The position numbers were made by a program, and so were the translations under genes. From Archaeoglobus profundus DSM 5631 (lineage in GTDB: Archaea; Halobacteriota; Archaeoglobi; Archaeoglobales; Archaeoglobaceae): a stretch of DNA of 64,000 bases. Positions 1 through 8,596 of this stretch are shown piece by piece (within the stretch, counting starts at the first letter, position 1; each line of letters opens with the position of its first letter). The notes under the pieces were generated by a model that saw only the letters and a program-made list of their open reading frames with translations, was not told the origin of the DNA and searched no databases. The DNA is taken from NCBI RefSeq assembly GCF_000025285.1, contig NC_013741.1, forward strand, positions 1,178,001-1,242,000. The letters are read 5' to 3'.

Positions 1-210
1 AATTGCATCGCCCGAGATTGGAAAGCCATACTTTTTGCCGAAATGATTGATCCTTTCAACTGCAGCGTCTGTCCAAAGTATCCAGAAAAGGTCACCGTAA
101 TTCTCTGATATCCATCGGGCAATTCCGAGAAAGCTGTACATATCTGGGAATAGCATTAGTATTCTATCCCCTCCCTCCGCTAGTTTGAACACTGTCTTTA
201 TTATATCCAC
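1..210 (-). CDS. Unidentified protein, N-terminal fragment
   Basis: Only the first 70 codons are in the window; the gene continues off the left edge. A GTG start at 210 is preceded by an in-frame TGA six bases upstream and by a GGGGGTG ribosome binding site, so the start is well supported. The peptide is amphipathic (segments ILMLFPDMYSF and FWILWTDAAV) and resembles the fold rhythm of KaiC/RecA-like or DUF257-type archaeal proteins, but I cannot name a family. It lies downstream of the archaellum genes on the same strand after a gap of about 300 bases, so a functional link is possible but unproven. Confidence 0.6.
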   Translation of the reverse strand, partial: MDIIKTVFKLAEGGDRILMLFPDMYSFLGIARWISENYGDLFWILWTDAAVERINHFGKKYGFPISGDAI

Positions 211-303
211 TATTCAACACCCCCAACAATCATGAGTATTATGCTTATTTGATGACTACTTAAGATAAGATTTTCGTTGAAGAATAGAATTACAAGAAAG
301 TGA

Positions 304-531
304 ATGCAAAACTGTAATTATACTAAGATCGGAAAATCCTTAAATCGCCAGAATCTAACAGTTCTCATGGATATGATGGACGTAAGCCTTACAGCGTTAA
401 CCGTATTCTCTGCTGTGATGCTTGTTTATGAATGGATGTCCTTGTACAACAACGTCGATTACGGAGTCATGTTCTTTGCGGGATTGCTAGCAGGAACTCT
501 GTCAGCACTCATAATAAAGGGAAGAAGTTAA
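304..531 (+). CDS. Small two-helix membrane protein, hypothetical
   Basis: A 75-residue frame (or 54 residues if it starts at the ATG at 367) with two hydrophobic segments, LTALTVFSAVMLVYEW and YGVMFFAGLLAGTLSALII, ending in a basic tail. It points toward the archaellum operon and its stop overlaps the convergent gene at 528 by four bases. No family is recognised. The N-terminal part before 367 is polar and could be untranslated. The membrane pattern supports a real small gene, but nothing shows its role. Confidence 0.45.
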   Translation: MQNCNYTKIGKSLNRQNLTVLMDMMDVSLTALTVFSAVMLVYEWMSLYNNVDYGVMFFAGLLAGTLSALIIKGRS

Positions 532-1169
532 CTCCTCTTCTTAATGCTCTTCAACCTCTCTAAAACCTCCACTAACTCGGATTGCAACTCGTTTACGTCA
601 AATTTCTGACCCTTCAAGTCCCTTAGTAGATCTATTTCCTCCTCTTCCTCAACCGCAACCTCCTTTGCGAGAGACTCTATCAAGTCGTCCTTTTCATCGA
701 ACTCTACACCCTCCACATCATCTCCGGATTCTTCATTTTCCTCTTCCCCAAGCTTGAATTCGGAGTCTATATCTTCAGTATCTATTTCAAGATCGGAGTT
801 TACGCTTAGATCGGGTAGCTCAGGAATTTCTGGTTTAGATTCCTCTTCGTTTTCAGTTTCTTCACTACTCTTTAAACTACTTGCAGTCTCCATCTCCTCC
901 AAAAGATCTTCTTCAACTTTCACCTTCTCGGACGACTCTTCCACTACCTTCTCGACATTCTTATCTACACCAGAAGACACTACCTCCTCAAGCTTCTCAT
1001 CTATCTCCTTCATCTTCTCCTCAACCCCCTTTCTCCTAATGAATGAAAACTTCAAGGATGGCAACGATGGCAACTTCAAATGGCCTTGTCCCTTCAATTT
1101 GTTAAAAAACATGGGAATCCCCAACGCAACAGCCGTAAACGCCACCCCCAAAGCTATTGTGCCCTCCAT
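528..1169 (-). CDS. Membrane-anchored acidic coiled-coil protein, end of archaellum operon
   Basis: 213 residues. One N-terminal membrane helix (IALGVAFTAVALGIPMFF), a short basic linker with LKLPSLPSLKFSFIRRKG, then a very acidic, Glu/Ser-rich region predicted to be disordered or coiled coil. GGGGTGAT sits just before the ATG. It follows the lipoprotein gene at 1176-1808 by six bases and so appears to be the last gene of the archaellum transcription unit. No homologous family is recognised. The layout (membrane anchor, long acidic cytoplasmic tail) suggests a cytoplasmic scaffold or docking protein; that is inference. Confidence 0.65.
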   Translation of the reverse strand: MEGTIALGVAFTAVALGIPMFFNKLKGQGHLKLPSLPSLKFSFIRRKGVEEKMKEIDEKLEEVVSSGVDKNVEKVVEESSEKVKVEEDLLEEMETASSLKSSEETENEEESKPEIPELPDLSVNSDLEIDTEDIDSEFKLGEEENEESGDDVEGVEFDEKDDLIESLAKEVAVEEEEEIDLLRDLKGQKFDVNELQSELVEVLERLKSIKKRS

Positions 1170-1175
1170 ACCACA

Positions 1176-1808
1176 TCACCCCACAACCCAAACAGCCCAT
1201 TTATTTCTAAACAGGTTAAAGAAGGAACGGAAATCTGCCAAGGACTCAAAGCAGTAGGCTATCTTAAATTTCGTCTCATTCTCTGGGACTGTAAAAACTA
1301 TTACTCCTTCGACCTTTTCCCCTTTCTTAAGCTCCTTTAAGTCGAGAGCGTTCTGGAAAGAGTGAGTGAGTACGCTGTAGGAGTATACGTTTTTGTGCGA
1401 ATCTACAACGATGAAGTCGTGCGCTGTTGGATAAATTGTCTTGTTCCCATTGTTTGCTATTCTCACATAAACTACCATGAATTTGGCGCCCTCGCTGGCC
1501 ACACCGTAATATCTATCGATGGGATTGAATTCTCTAAATTCTTTCAGATCTTTTGAAAATTTTACATTTACGACTGTAACATTCACTCCCTCATACTCTG
1601 CAGATTCTCCTACATTCAAAACGATCTCAGCATTAGAATAACCTTCATTTCCACCTATATTGATGCCTGTAAGATTTGCAAGTTCGTTTAAATTACTAAT
1701 ATTAAAATCACTAATGTTGGCTATACTGAGGTTGGGAATGTTTGGTACGTCAATTTTTCCAACGCATCCGCACATGATCAAAGCTAAGATAATAACAATC
1801 CTCCTCAC
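1176..1808 (-). CDS. Secreted lipoprotein with DUF4352-like domain
   Basis: I place the start at GTG 1808, not further upstream, because GGAGG lies nine bases before it and the hydrophobic signal IVIILALIMCGCVG then begins at the N-terminus. The signal ends in a lipobox-like MCGC, predicting a lipid-anchored protein of about 210 residues. The C-terminal half (about residues 65-200) has the beta-sandwich pattern of DUF4352 proteins: VNVTVVNVKFSKD, FMVVYVRIANNGNKTIYP, GVIVFTVPENETKFKI. Its start abuts the stop of arlJ (TGA at 1810-1812), so it is probably cotranscribed. A cell-surface role next to the archaellum is inferred from position only. Confidence 0.7.
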   Translation of the reverse strand: MRRIVIILALIMCGCVGKIDVPNIPNLSIANISDFNISNLNELANLTGINIGGNEGYSNAEIVLNVGESAEYEGVNVTVVNVKFSKDLKEFREFNPIDRYYGVASEGAKFMVVYVRIANNGNKTIYPTAHDFIVVDSHKNVYSYSVLTHSFQNALDLKELKKGEKVEGVIVFTVPENETKFKIAYCFESLADFRSFFNLFRNKWAVWVVG

Positions 1809-1809
1809 C

Positions 1810-3444
1810 TCAACCACCCTCCAAGAAGGATGGTATCGAGAATATCCAATCAACCATTGGAGGCACAACTATCATGAGTAATCCAGATGTAATCATTAAA
1901 ATACTACCGTAGAAGTACAGGAAGTAGTTTGCACCACCCTTGACAACTTTCATGGCAAGTGTATTTGCTAGGATTAGAATCAATGAGATTATAAGGGAAT
2001 ACTTTCCTATAAGTTCGAGAGGAAGGCTACCAAACAATCCCAAGTTGAGTCCGGTAACGGGAACTCTGTTGAGGACATCTGTAGTACTGCCGATTGTTGC
2101 CATCTGAGACGCGAACATCATCGAAACCAAAGTTGTGAATCTGTTCAGAATTCTCGTTATGAAGAGCAGCAGACCAACCATTGAGATGTGTAATGGAATA
2201 ACGAGATTGACAAAACCACTTGCTATTAAGCCCCTTTTAAGCCTTAGGAGAACCATTTCGAGATTTGAGGAGCTTACTATCTCACCTATAGCATCCGTAT
2301 CTCCACCCATATCCGCAGCATCTACAAATATCTTCGTCAGTTTGTGGATAAGGTAGCTACCGCTTTCACCCATAAATTTCTCCCACGATAATCTGTGATC
2401 CAAACCCATAGAGAGTCTTCTGTAAAGTTTGGTAACCAGATCTTTCAATTCACTCAAGTTCTTTTGATCTATCCTACTCAAGGCTTCCGCTACAGATACA
2501 CCGGCACCAGCAACTATAGAACCTACACTTCTAATGAACGCTGTGTACGCTTCATCTCTCTTAGTAATCTTTTTGTCGTCTATCCACCCAAAAATGCCCA
2601 GAGGTAGCAGAATTATTCCACTTAAAACCAACCCCAGTCCCTTCATATCGATTCCCAACAGTTTCGCCTCTGGATTGAATATGGTAGGTACAACTGAAAA
2701 CATGATGATTACAAAGAAGGAGATAGGCAGTAGTACCTTCTGCAATCTGGCAATTATCATCTGCTCTACAGACTTTATACTTAGATCGTGCGTCTTGGCA
2801 TCTTTAGGGGACGACTTGTACAGCATGAAAACTCCAAAAAGTGAGAATGCCAAGCTTGCAAATGCTGAACCTATTAAGGATAGTACGGGATTTGTGCTAC
2901 TGTATATCGTTACAGCCAAAAGTACGACGATTGATATAAGGGTGGTCGAAACGAGTATGGATACGTAAGCATCGGTCCACTTTCTCAAACTCTCGAGATT
3001 TCTCTGATACTCGTCCTTTCTAATCGTCTTGAAAACTTTCCATTCGTTCTCTAAAACTTCCCTATCAGGCTCTCCGGCTTCAATAGCATTCGCAAGCCTG
3101 TTAAACAACTTTTTTACTCTCTCATGCCTTATAGTTTCTGCGACAAGTTTGCATGCGGTTGCGTAATCGTAGTGCCAGTTCTTAGTTAGATTTACAACCT
3201 TCTTGAAGTACTTGCTAGGAGCGTAATCTGTGCTTGCAGCCATTTCGAATATCTTGTCTCTACTGAGTTGTGCTGTGGAAAGAGAAGCCATATACGTAAG
3301 TATAAACAGAAGATCGTTGTCCATGTACTTGTTCTCCCTAAACTCTTTCAGCTTGTCAAGTACTTTCTTTACAAATCCAATTTCAAAGATTTTTCCAAAT
3401 CCCAAATTCAACTTAACGTTTTTAGTTACGAAACTCATGAACAT
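1810..3444 (-). CDS. arlJ: Archaellum membrane platform protein ArlJ (FlaJ)
   Basis: About 544 residues, the polytopic TadC/GspF-like membrane protein that anchors the archaellum motor. The sequence shows a soluble N-terminal helical domain, a first hydrophobic cluster near residues 165-220 (SILVSTTLISIVVLLAVTIY), a second cluster near 245-285, a conserved cytoplasmic four-helix domain, and a C-terminal cluster of helices. Two T2SSF-like repeats are visible. The ATG at 3444 overlaps the arlI stop (TGATG), indicating translational coupling with the motor ATPase. ArlJ is the usual last core gene of the operon; here two further genes follow closely. Confidence 0.93.
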   Translation of the reverse strand: MFMSFVTKNVKLNLGFGKIFEIGFVKKVLDKLKEFRENKYMDNDLLFILTYMASLSTAQLSRDKIFEMAASTDYAPSKYFKKVVNLTKNWHYDYATACKLVAETIRHERVKKLFNRLANAIEAGEPDREVLENEWKVFKTIRKDEYQRNLESLRKWTDAYVSILVSTTLISIVVLLAVTIYSSTNPVLSLIGSAFASLAFSLFGVFMLYKSSPKDAKTHDLSIKSVEQMIIARLQKVLLPISFFVIIMFSVVPTIFNPEAKLLGIDMKGLGLVLSGIILLPLGIFGWIDDKKITKRDEAYTAFIRSVGSIVAGAGVSVAEALSRIDQKNLSELKDLVTKLYRRLSMGLDHRLSWEKFMGESGSYLIHKLTKIFVDAADMGGDTDAIGEIVSSSNLEMVLLRLKRGLIASGFVNLVIPLHISMVGLLLFITRILNRFTTLVSMMFASQMATIGSTTDVLNRVPVTGLNLGLFGSLPLELIGKYSLIISLILILANTLAMKVVKGGANYFLYFYGSILMITSGLLMIVVPPMVDWIFSIPSFLEGG

Positions 3445-5327
3445 CACATCTTTATCTTAAGCAATCCGCTCTTCTGAATCTTGGCTATCGCCTTGAACAG
3501 TTCGTAGAAGTCGGTAATACCTTGGTCATGAAGCTTTTTGAGAATCTTTGCTCTCTTTTCGACCTCTCTGTATATCAGCTTCTTCTTGCTGGGTGGTATT
3601 CCCAAACGGGTTGCGATCTTGTGTTCTAAGAGGTATGAGCTTCCATATCCTGTGAAAACGTGTGTATCTGTTGCAGGGTCCCACTGAAAGACTTCAACGA
3701 AAGAAACTCCTCCTCTCTTAGGATCGTAACCAACAATCTCGTTCACACTTAAAACCCTTCTAACGAGCTTTCCATCCGGTCTCCTTACCGCACTCTGTAT
3801 CACGACGAAGTTAAGGTTATCTATGAAGGTCTTTGGGACGTTTATCGGTGGAGCTGTAAGCCTTTGAATCAATTTCTCAACTGTAGCAGCGTGGAATGTC
3901 GCCATGACTGGGTGTCCAGTCTGCATAGCCTGAAACGCTATGTTACCCTCTACACCTCTAATCTCACCGACAAGTATGTAGTTTGGTCTCTGTCTCAGAG
4001 CTGCTTTAAGCAGATCAAACATCGTCACTTCGCTACCACTTCCTTCTCCAAGATTTCCTCCTCTCGTTGAACCCCTTGTAACCTCTCTCGTCCAGTTCTT
4101 ATGAGGGACTTGGAGTTCAGGAGTATCCTCTATAGAGACAACTTTAGCTTCTGGTCTTATGAACGTAGTTATGGCATTCAGAAGGGTTGTCTTACCACTT
4201 GCAGTCTCACCACATATAAACCCACTCATTCCCTCAGATATCAGCAACCATAGATAGCCAGCTACCATGTAATCAAGTGTTCCAAACTCTATAAGCTGCA
4301 GAACGCTGAAGGGAGTCTCATTGAACTTTCTGATCGTGAAGTTGCTACCGTTCTTGCTTATGTCGGTTCCGTAGACTATGTTAATTCTCGAACCATCAGG
4401 CAACGTTGCATCCACTATCGGATCTTTGTAAGTTACGGGCTTTCCTATTCTCTCCGCAAGCTTTATTACAAATTTATTCAGAGTTTCCTCATCGCTAAAC
4501 TCGATGACACTTTTCAAACCCTTGAATATCTTATGCTCGATGAATATAGGCCCCAAACCGCTACAGGATATGTCTTCAATGTACTTGTCCCTTATGTAAG
4601 GCTCAAGTATTCCCAAACCGACCTTATCCCTTATCAGGGCGTACTCCAAAGCTTTGTACTGCTGTCTAGTAACGAATAACTTATCCCCATCTCCATTCTT
4701 CTTGTTAAAGAGGAAAAGCTTTGATAAAAAGCTAAGCTTGGGTTTCTTACCGTTACCATTCCCGTTGCTAACGGCTGACTTAATCTCTTCATCAATCTCT
4801 CTACCATCAACTATGATGCATATCTCCTTCAAAGCTTCCTTCAAAACTCTCTTCTTCTCTTCCTCATCCTCAGGATCAAAATCCACATCCGCTAGATAGT
4901 CTACAAGCCTTATTTCCACTTCCTTCAAAAGTTCATCAACACCGGTCAGAAGTGTTGGTTCTATGGGTATGTAGTAGTTTCTGACATCGTTCTTATCGGG
5001 GAATATGTGGATGTATATCTGCTCGTCCGCCGGATATATTAAGTTGGGATTTTCGAGATCTCCATGCTTCTTTCTGTCGAGCTTTGGAACAAATTTTGGA
5101 ATTCCAACCTTGTCGAGCGGTAATATGTGGAGATATTCAAGAAGGTGAAGGTTCTTTTCAACCTCCCTCTTCATTTCCTTAGGCAGTAGCCTGTAGATTC
5201 CGCAGCTCTTCAGATTGATGTGATCGTGCTCCTCGAACTTTCTTGGTTTAAATGGGAGATTGGCAACTACCCCTTTCACCTCCTTGGGTTTCAAACTCTT
5301 CTCGAGTCTCTGTACCGCTGTTGCCAT
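3444..5327 (-). CDS. arlI: Archaellum motor ATPase ArlI (FlaI)
   Basis: 627 residues, secretion-superfamily ATPase that powers both assembly and rotation of the archaellum. A Walker A motif GETASGKT lies near residues 372-380, followed by an Asp box (VVSIEDTPEL), Walker B-region LVGEIRG and a His box (GHPVMATFHAAT). The N-terminal third carries an extra acidic and Lys/Gly-rich linker (DVDFDPEDEEEKKR and NGNGNGKKPK), making it longer than typical ArlI proteins of about 550 residues. It is coupled to arlJ and separated from arlH by a 66-base AT-rich gap that could hold an internal promoter. Confidence 0.94.
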   Translation of the reverse strand: MATAVQRLEKSLKPKEVKGVVANLPFKPRKFEEHDHINLKSCGIYRLLPKEMKREVEKNLHLLEYLHILPLDKVGIPKFVPKLDRKKHGDLENPNLIYPADEQIYIHIFPDKNDVRNYYIPIEPTLLTGVDELLKEVEIRLVDYLADVDFDPEDEEEKKRVLKEALKEICIIVDGREIDEEIKSAVSNGNGNGKKPKLSFLSKLFLFNKKNGDGDKLFVTRQQYKALEYALIRDKVGLGILEPYIRDKYIEDISCSGLGPIFIEHKIFKGLKSVIEFSDEETLNKFVIKLAERIGKPVTYKDPIVDATLPDGSRINIVYGTDISKNGSNFTIRKFNETPFSVLQLIEFGTLDYMVAGYLWLLISEGMSGFICGETASGKTTLLNAITTFIRPEAKVVSIEDTPELQVPHKNWTREVTRGSTRGGNLGEGSGSEVTMFDLLKAALRQRPNYILVGEIRGVEGNIAFQAMQTGHPVMATFHAATVEKLIQRLTAPPINVPKTFIDNLNFVVIQSAVRRPDGKLVRRVLSVNEIVGYDPKRGGVSFVEVFQWDPATDTHVFTGYGSSYLLEHKIATRLGIPPSKKKLIYREVEKRAKILKKLHDQGITDFYELFKAIAKIQKSGLLKIKM

Positions 5328-5393
5328 CTCTGCTCACCTTGTCATTATCTTTATGATAATTATGTGTATAAGTCATAGGAAATAAAATTTTCG

Positions 5394-6128
5394 TTAGGCC
5401 TGTGCAGACTGTATCGGAATAATCTTCAAACCAAATCCGGGATGTACCTCGAAACTGACGATATTTCCCGTAGTTTTCTTAGCTCCTCTTATTTTTGCAA
5501 CTTCGAGTACACATACATACCTATCACCAACCTGCTCCTTCCTCAGGAAGAGGTGGCAATCACATGCAGATCTTATTCTAACTAAAGTATCCTCCTTGAA
5601 AGCGTGCTGGTGTAGGGTAATTAGAATTGTCTTTCCCCTATCACAGAGGTTCTTCAGCCTAGTTAAGAATTCAAGTACATCGTCTTCTGTGGAGTAAGTT
5701 GTGAACATCGTTAGCGAGTCTATTATTATAACGTTTTCACGTATTGACTTTATGTGATCCGATAGAAGTTGTAGAACCTTTCTCATCTGGTCAGGATTCC
5801 ATTCAACACCTTCGAGGTGTATTGGAAATATTCTGAGGTAACCCCAAGCGTAAAAGTCGGAAACATCCAAGCTCAACGACTCCATCTGTGCTAAAAGGCT
5901 TTTTATCGTGTTTTCAGTTGTGTAATAAGCTATGTTGTGTCCTTGCACGAGTCCTCCATACGTGAACTGTTGGCAGAGAACACTTTTTCCAGTATCGTTT
6001 TCACCCTCTATCAGTGTCAAAGATCCGAGAGGTATACCGCCTCCCAAACGCTTATCTATTTCCGAATTACCGCTTGAAAGGATGTTCTTCTTCTGTTTTT
6101 CCTCAAGTTCATCCAAATTAACCGCCAT
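5394..6128 (-). CDS. arlH: Archaellum KaiC-like ATPase ArlH (FlaH)
   Basis: 244 residues, a RecA/KaiC-family nucleotide-binding protein that docks under ArlI. Walker A is GENDTGKS at residues 42-49 and Walker B is VIIIDSL near residue 135. The N-terminus carries a short charged leader before the LGGGIPLGSLTLIEG strand typical of KaiC-like proteins. It begins six bases after the arlF stop. ArlH proteins generally bind but hydrolyse ATP poorly; the sequence alone does not settle this here. Confidence 0.93.
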   Translation of the reverse strand: MAVNLDELEEKQKKNILSSGNSEIDKRLGGGIPLGSLTLIEGENDTGKSVLCQQFTYGGLVQGHNIAYYTTENTIKSLLAQMESLSLDVSDFYAWGYLRIFPIHLEGVEWNPDQMRKVLQLLSDHIKSIRENVIIIDSLTMFTTYSTEDDVLEFLTRLKNLCDRGKTILITLHQHAFKEDTLVRIRSACDCHLFLRKEQVGDRYVCVLEVAKIRGAKKTTGNIVSFEVHPGFGLKIIPIQSAQA

Positions 6129-6134
6129 CTCACA

Positions 6135-6623
6135 TCACCCTCCTACAGTAAATTCTCCACTACAACAAACTCCATTCGGTGCACAAACAACCAATACATA
6201 TGTCCCGTTTGGGAGTGCCTGAGCAAGTTCTACATTTATCCTAACTATCTCATGGGGATCGAAAATACCCGGATTTGACAGTTCAGCAACTATATCAAAG
6301 ACAACACTCTTTATATCAGCGTAGTAAGTTTCAGAAGATCCATCCGGTTTACCGTATACAAAGACATCAAAGCGTGAGAAATCGCTGAATCTGGTCATAC
6401 CACTGTTCTTAATATCTGCTACAACTGTATTAGTCGTATTGTCATAACTCACACTCAGAACCGATAGTTTCGTGTTCATGATTTCTACAGCTTTGTCAAC
6501 CGCTTTCTTGTATTCCGTACTAGCCATATCAACGAGTGCGAAGCTTCCAGATGCAAACAGGTAGGCTACACTTATTATTAAGGCTATTGAGATTATCGAG
6601 GCAACAACAGTATCGAAGCCCAT
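6135..6623 (-). CDS. arlF: Archaellum stator protein ArlF (FlaF)
   Basis: About 162 residues. I choose the ATG at 6623 over the GTG at 6632 because the family typically begins with Met-Gly-Phe and AGGTGAT lies five bases upstream. One N-terminal membrane helix (VVASIISIALIISVAYLF) is followed by a beta-sandwich ectodomain with strands such as NTVVADIKNSGM. ArlF is known to interact with ArlG and to bind S-layer protein in other archaea. The start overlaps or abuts the arlG stop. The arlF/arlG labels could be swapped because both are single-helix beta-sandwich proteins. Confidence 0.75.
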   Translation of the reverse strand: MGFDTVVASIISIALIISVAYLFASGSFALVDMASTEYKKAVDKAVEIMNTKLSVLSVSYDNTTNTVVADIKNSGMTRFSDFSRFDVFVYGKPDGSSETYYADIKSVVFDIVAELSNPGIFDPHEIVRINVELAQALPNGTYVLVVCAPNGVCCSGEFTVGG

Positions 6624-6628
6624 GTTAA

Positions 6629-7093
6629 TCACCTTGAAAAGACTTCTGAATCCCCTACACCGTTGTAAAGGACAAAGTTCAGAATGTAGCTGCCACTGGG
6701 CAGACTAACATCGATGTTAACTCTCAAAGTCTCTCCTTCCTCCCAGTAGTTATCACCGTCCCCATTCTCTATAGAGTAACTAACGCTAGAGTCGGATAGA
6801 GTGAAGTGATACGATGTTGAGTTCGACACAATAAAGACGTCGCTCAAATTAAGTAAAGGAACTGCAATCCTGCTGGTTCCAATGTTCTTAACCCAGAATG
6901 TAAGGGACGTATCTGTGGATTCTATAAATATAATTCTTATATCTGTTCCGACTCTCTCCCCAAGTTTGCTCGTCATAGAATAGTAAGTGTTTGACATATC
7001 CCTTATAGATGGAATCATAGCAGTTGTAAATATAGAAACGGCAACTACAGTGGCTATAACTAGCAGAGCATTCGTTATCACCTCTCTTGTCAT
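6629..7093 (-). CDS. arlG: Archaellum stator protein ArlG (FlaG)
   Basis: 154 residues. An N-terminal hydrophobic helix (ALLVIATVVAVSIFTTAMI) without a prepilin cleavage site precedes a beta-sandwich with the ArlG-like pattern TDIRIIFIE...LTFWVKNIGTSRI. ArlG forms filaments capped by ArlF between the motor and the cell envelope in studied archaea. The ATG follows the arlD/E-like stop by 11 bases with GGTGGAG as ribosome binding site. Order G then F resembles the crenarchaeal arrangement more than that of methanogens. Confidence 0.75.
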   Translation of the reverse strand: MTREVITNALLVIATVVAVSIFTTAMIPSIRDMSNTYYSMTSKLGERVGTDIRIIFIESTDTSLTFWVKNIGTSRIAVPLLNLSDVFIVSNSTSYHFTLSDSSVSYSIENGDGDNYWEEGETLRVNIDVSLPSGSYILNFVLYNGVGDSEVFSR

Positions 7094-7104
7094 GTTTCTC
7101 CACC

Positions 7105-7872
7105 TTAGAAGTCATTGCCTCTCTTCTCCAGTAGGATTTTGAGTAGTTCGGAATCCATACTCTTGTCGTTGGGATTTACTGTCTTGTGTAACTTGTAGAG
7201 GTCTATCAGGAGTTCATCAAATCCGTCGCCTATCACTCCTACAATATCTACAATCTTACCAGTAAACTCCTTGAGTTCCGTTGAGATGTAGCCAGCGGAT
7301 TCGAAGAGATCGAGTATATCTCTTATCGTGTTCATATCGTACTTTTCGAGCATTCTTCTGACCCACACCATCATGTTGTAGAGAGTTACAATATTCATCC
7401 TCTTACCCACACCTTTTGGCATCACCTCCCTAACCTTTTTCTTGGGTTTTAATTCAGGAACCTGAAACACGTTATCTACCTCCTCTTTAACAAAATCTTC
7501 AACTTCCTCAGGCTCTTCAGCCTTTTCCTCAACTTCCTCCTTTTTTTCCTCTATCTCCTCTCTTTTCTCCTCTTCTTTCTTTTCTTCCTTTAACTCCGGC
7601 TTAGGGGTCTCTGGAGGTGGTGTGGGAATTACTTGGACTTGTTGAGGTGGCTGAGATGATGGTGCTCTATTGATAACTTCAGCAAGATTTTGAAGGCTTT
7701 GGAACGGGTTTTCGAGATTGTTCATGGTTTCACGAATGTCCATGAGAAGCTTCTTTATCGAACCCTTGAGGGTCTCGACCTCCTTCTCAAGCTTTGCTAT
7801 TTTGCTTTCGGGAGTATCCGCCTCAGCTGTAGCTACGAGCTGGTCTATCGTCGATTGGTCTATGTCCGCCAT
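7105..7872 (-). CDS. Archaellum cytoplasmic ring protein, ArlD/E family
   Basis: About 255 residues starting at ATG 7872, chosen because GAGGTGAT lies four bases upstream. Residues 1-60 are helical, the middle (about 70-135) is a Pro/Glu/Lys-rich linker with many KEE repeats, and residues 145-250 form the conserved FlaD/FlaE domain (VMPKGVGKRMNIVTLYNMM, WVRRMLEKYD, YISTEL). In euryarchaea ArlC/D/E form the switch complex that links chemotaxis to the motor. No separate ArlC is present, so this single protein may do the whole job. Confidence 0.85.
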   Translation of the reverse strand: MADIDQSTIDQLVATAEADTPESKIAKLEKEVETLKGSIKKLLMDIRETMNNLENPFQSLQNLAEVINRAPSSQPPQQVQVIPTPPPETPKPELKEEKKEEEKREEIEEKKEEVEEKAEEPEEVEDFVKEEVDNVFQVPELKPKKKVREVMPKGVGKRMNIVTLYNMMVWVRRMLEKYDMNTIRDILDLFESAGYISTELKEFTGKIVDIVGVIGDGFDELLIDLYKLHKTVNPNDKSMDSELLKILLEKRGNDF

Positions 7873-7928
7873 TTTCATCACCTCATAAAAATTTTAGGAA
7901 GGATAAAAAATGAGGTAAAAAATTGAGT

Positions 7929-8582
7929 TTACTGTAGCAGTACCATCGTTGGGTCGATCGTTGGTGGGACTTTGAGCTCTAGTGGATACGTAGCACCCAT
8001 AGGCGGCTTTATTTCTATTAGGAATACTTCGTTTGGTTCAAGCTGTGGATTCTTATATTCATTCAGTAGATCTCTGTATATGTCTTCGAAGTCTATGTAT
8101 ATCTGCGCTTTCTCAAATTCCTCCAAGTAGTTATCGGCATCTGCTGGGTTACCCGGATTATTTACATTGGTAACCCAGTATACTCCATAATGACTACCGT
8201 CAGCGCTATCATTAAGACTATTTAAGTCATTTGACTTGTTGTAGCTAAGATCTACAGACCATCCGTGCTTGGGACTTGAAACTGTGATTATCGTTTTGTT
8301 TAAGTCAATCGGCTGACCACCCGCAGCAAGCTGGATTGTAAGAGTTGTTCCGTTGAGGTATCCACCAGTTGTGTTACCATATCCGATTATGCTTCCGATT
8401 ATCTCAACACTTGAAGATACTTGCTGAACACCCGTGTGGACTACTTCCTGACCCTTCTGGGTTGAGAAGAATCCCGCTCCAAGCAGTATGTAGCTGAAGA
8501 CCGCTGCAACTGTAATGAACGCTATCAGCGTTATCGCTGCTTCAAGACCAGTAAATCCCCTTCTATCTTTAAACAACCTCAC
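7929..8582 (-). CDS. arlB: Archaellin (FlaB), second copy
   Basis: 217 residues, filament subunit. The N-terminus is a class III signal peptide, MRLFKDRRG cut before FTGLEAAI by the FlaK/PibD peptidase, followed by the hydrophobic assembly helix (ITLIAFITVAAVFSYILLGAGF). The C-terminal domain is a beta-sandwich with several Asn-x-Ser/Thr sequons consistent with N-glycosylation. Start is GTG at 8582 with GGAGGTGGTG upstream. It follows the first archaellin by 14 bases and is 42-47 bases before the arlD/E-like gene. Confidence 0.93.
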   Translation of the reverse strand: MRLFKDRRGFTGLEAAITLIAFITVAAVFSYILLGAGFFSTQKGQEVVHTGVQQVSSSVEIIGSIIGYGNTTGGYLNGTTLTIQLAAGGQPIDLNKTIITVSSPKHGWSVDLSYNKSNDLNSLNDSADGSHYGVYWVTNVNNPGNPADADNYLEEFEKAQIYIDFEDIYRDLLNEYKNPQLEPNEVFLIEIKPPMGATYPLELKVPPTIDPTMVLLQ

Positions 8583-8596
8583 TTACACCACCTCCT

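Noticed and set aside
754-1257. Ser/Thr-rich frame of 167 residues on the plus strand
   Set aside because: It is the antisense of the acidic protein at 528-1169; Glu codons read as Ser/Phe on the other strand. No ribosome binding site or domain.
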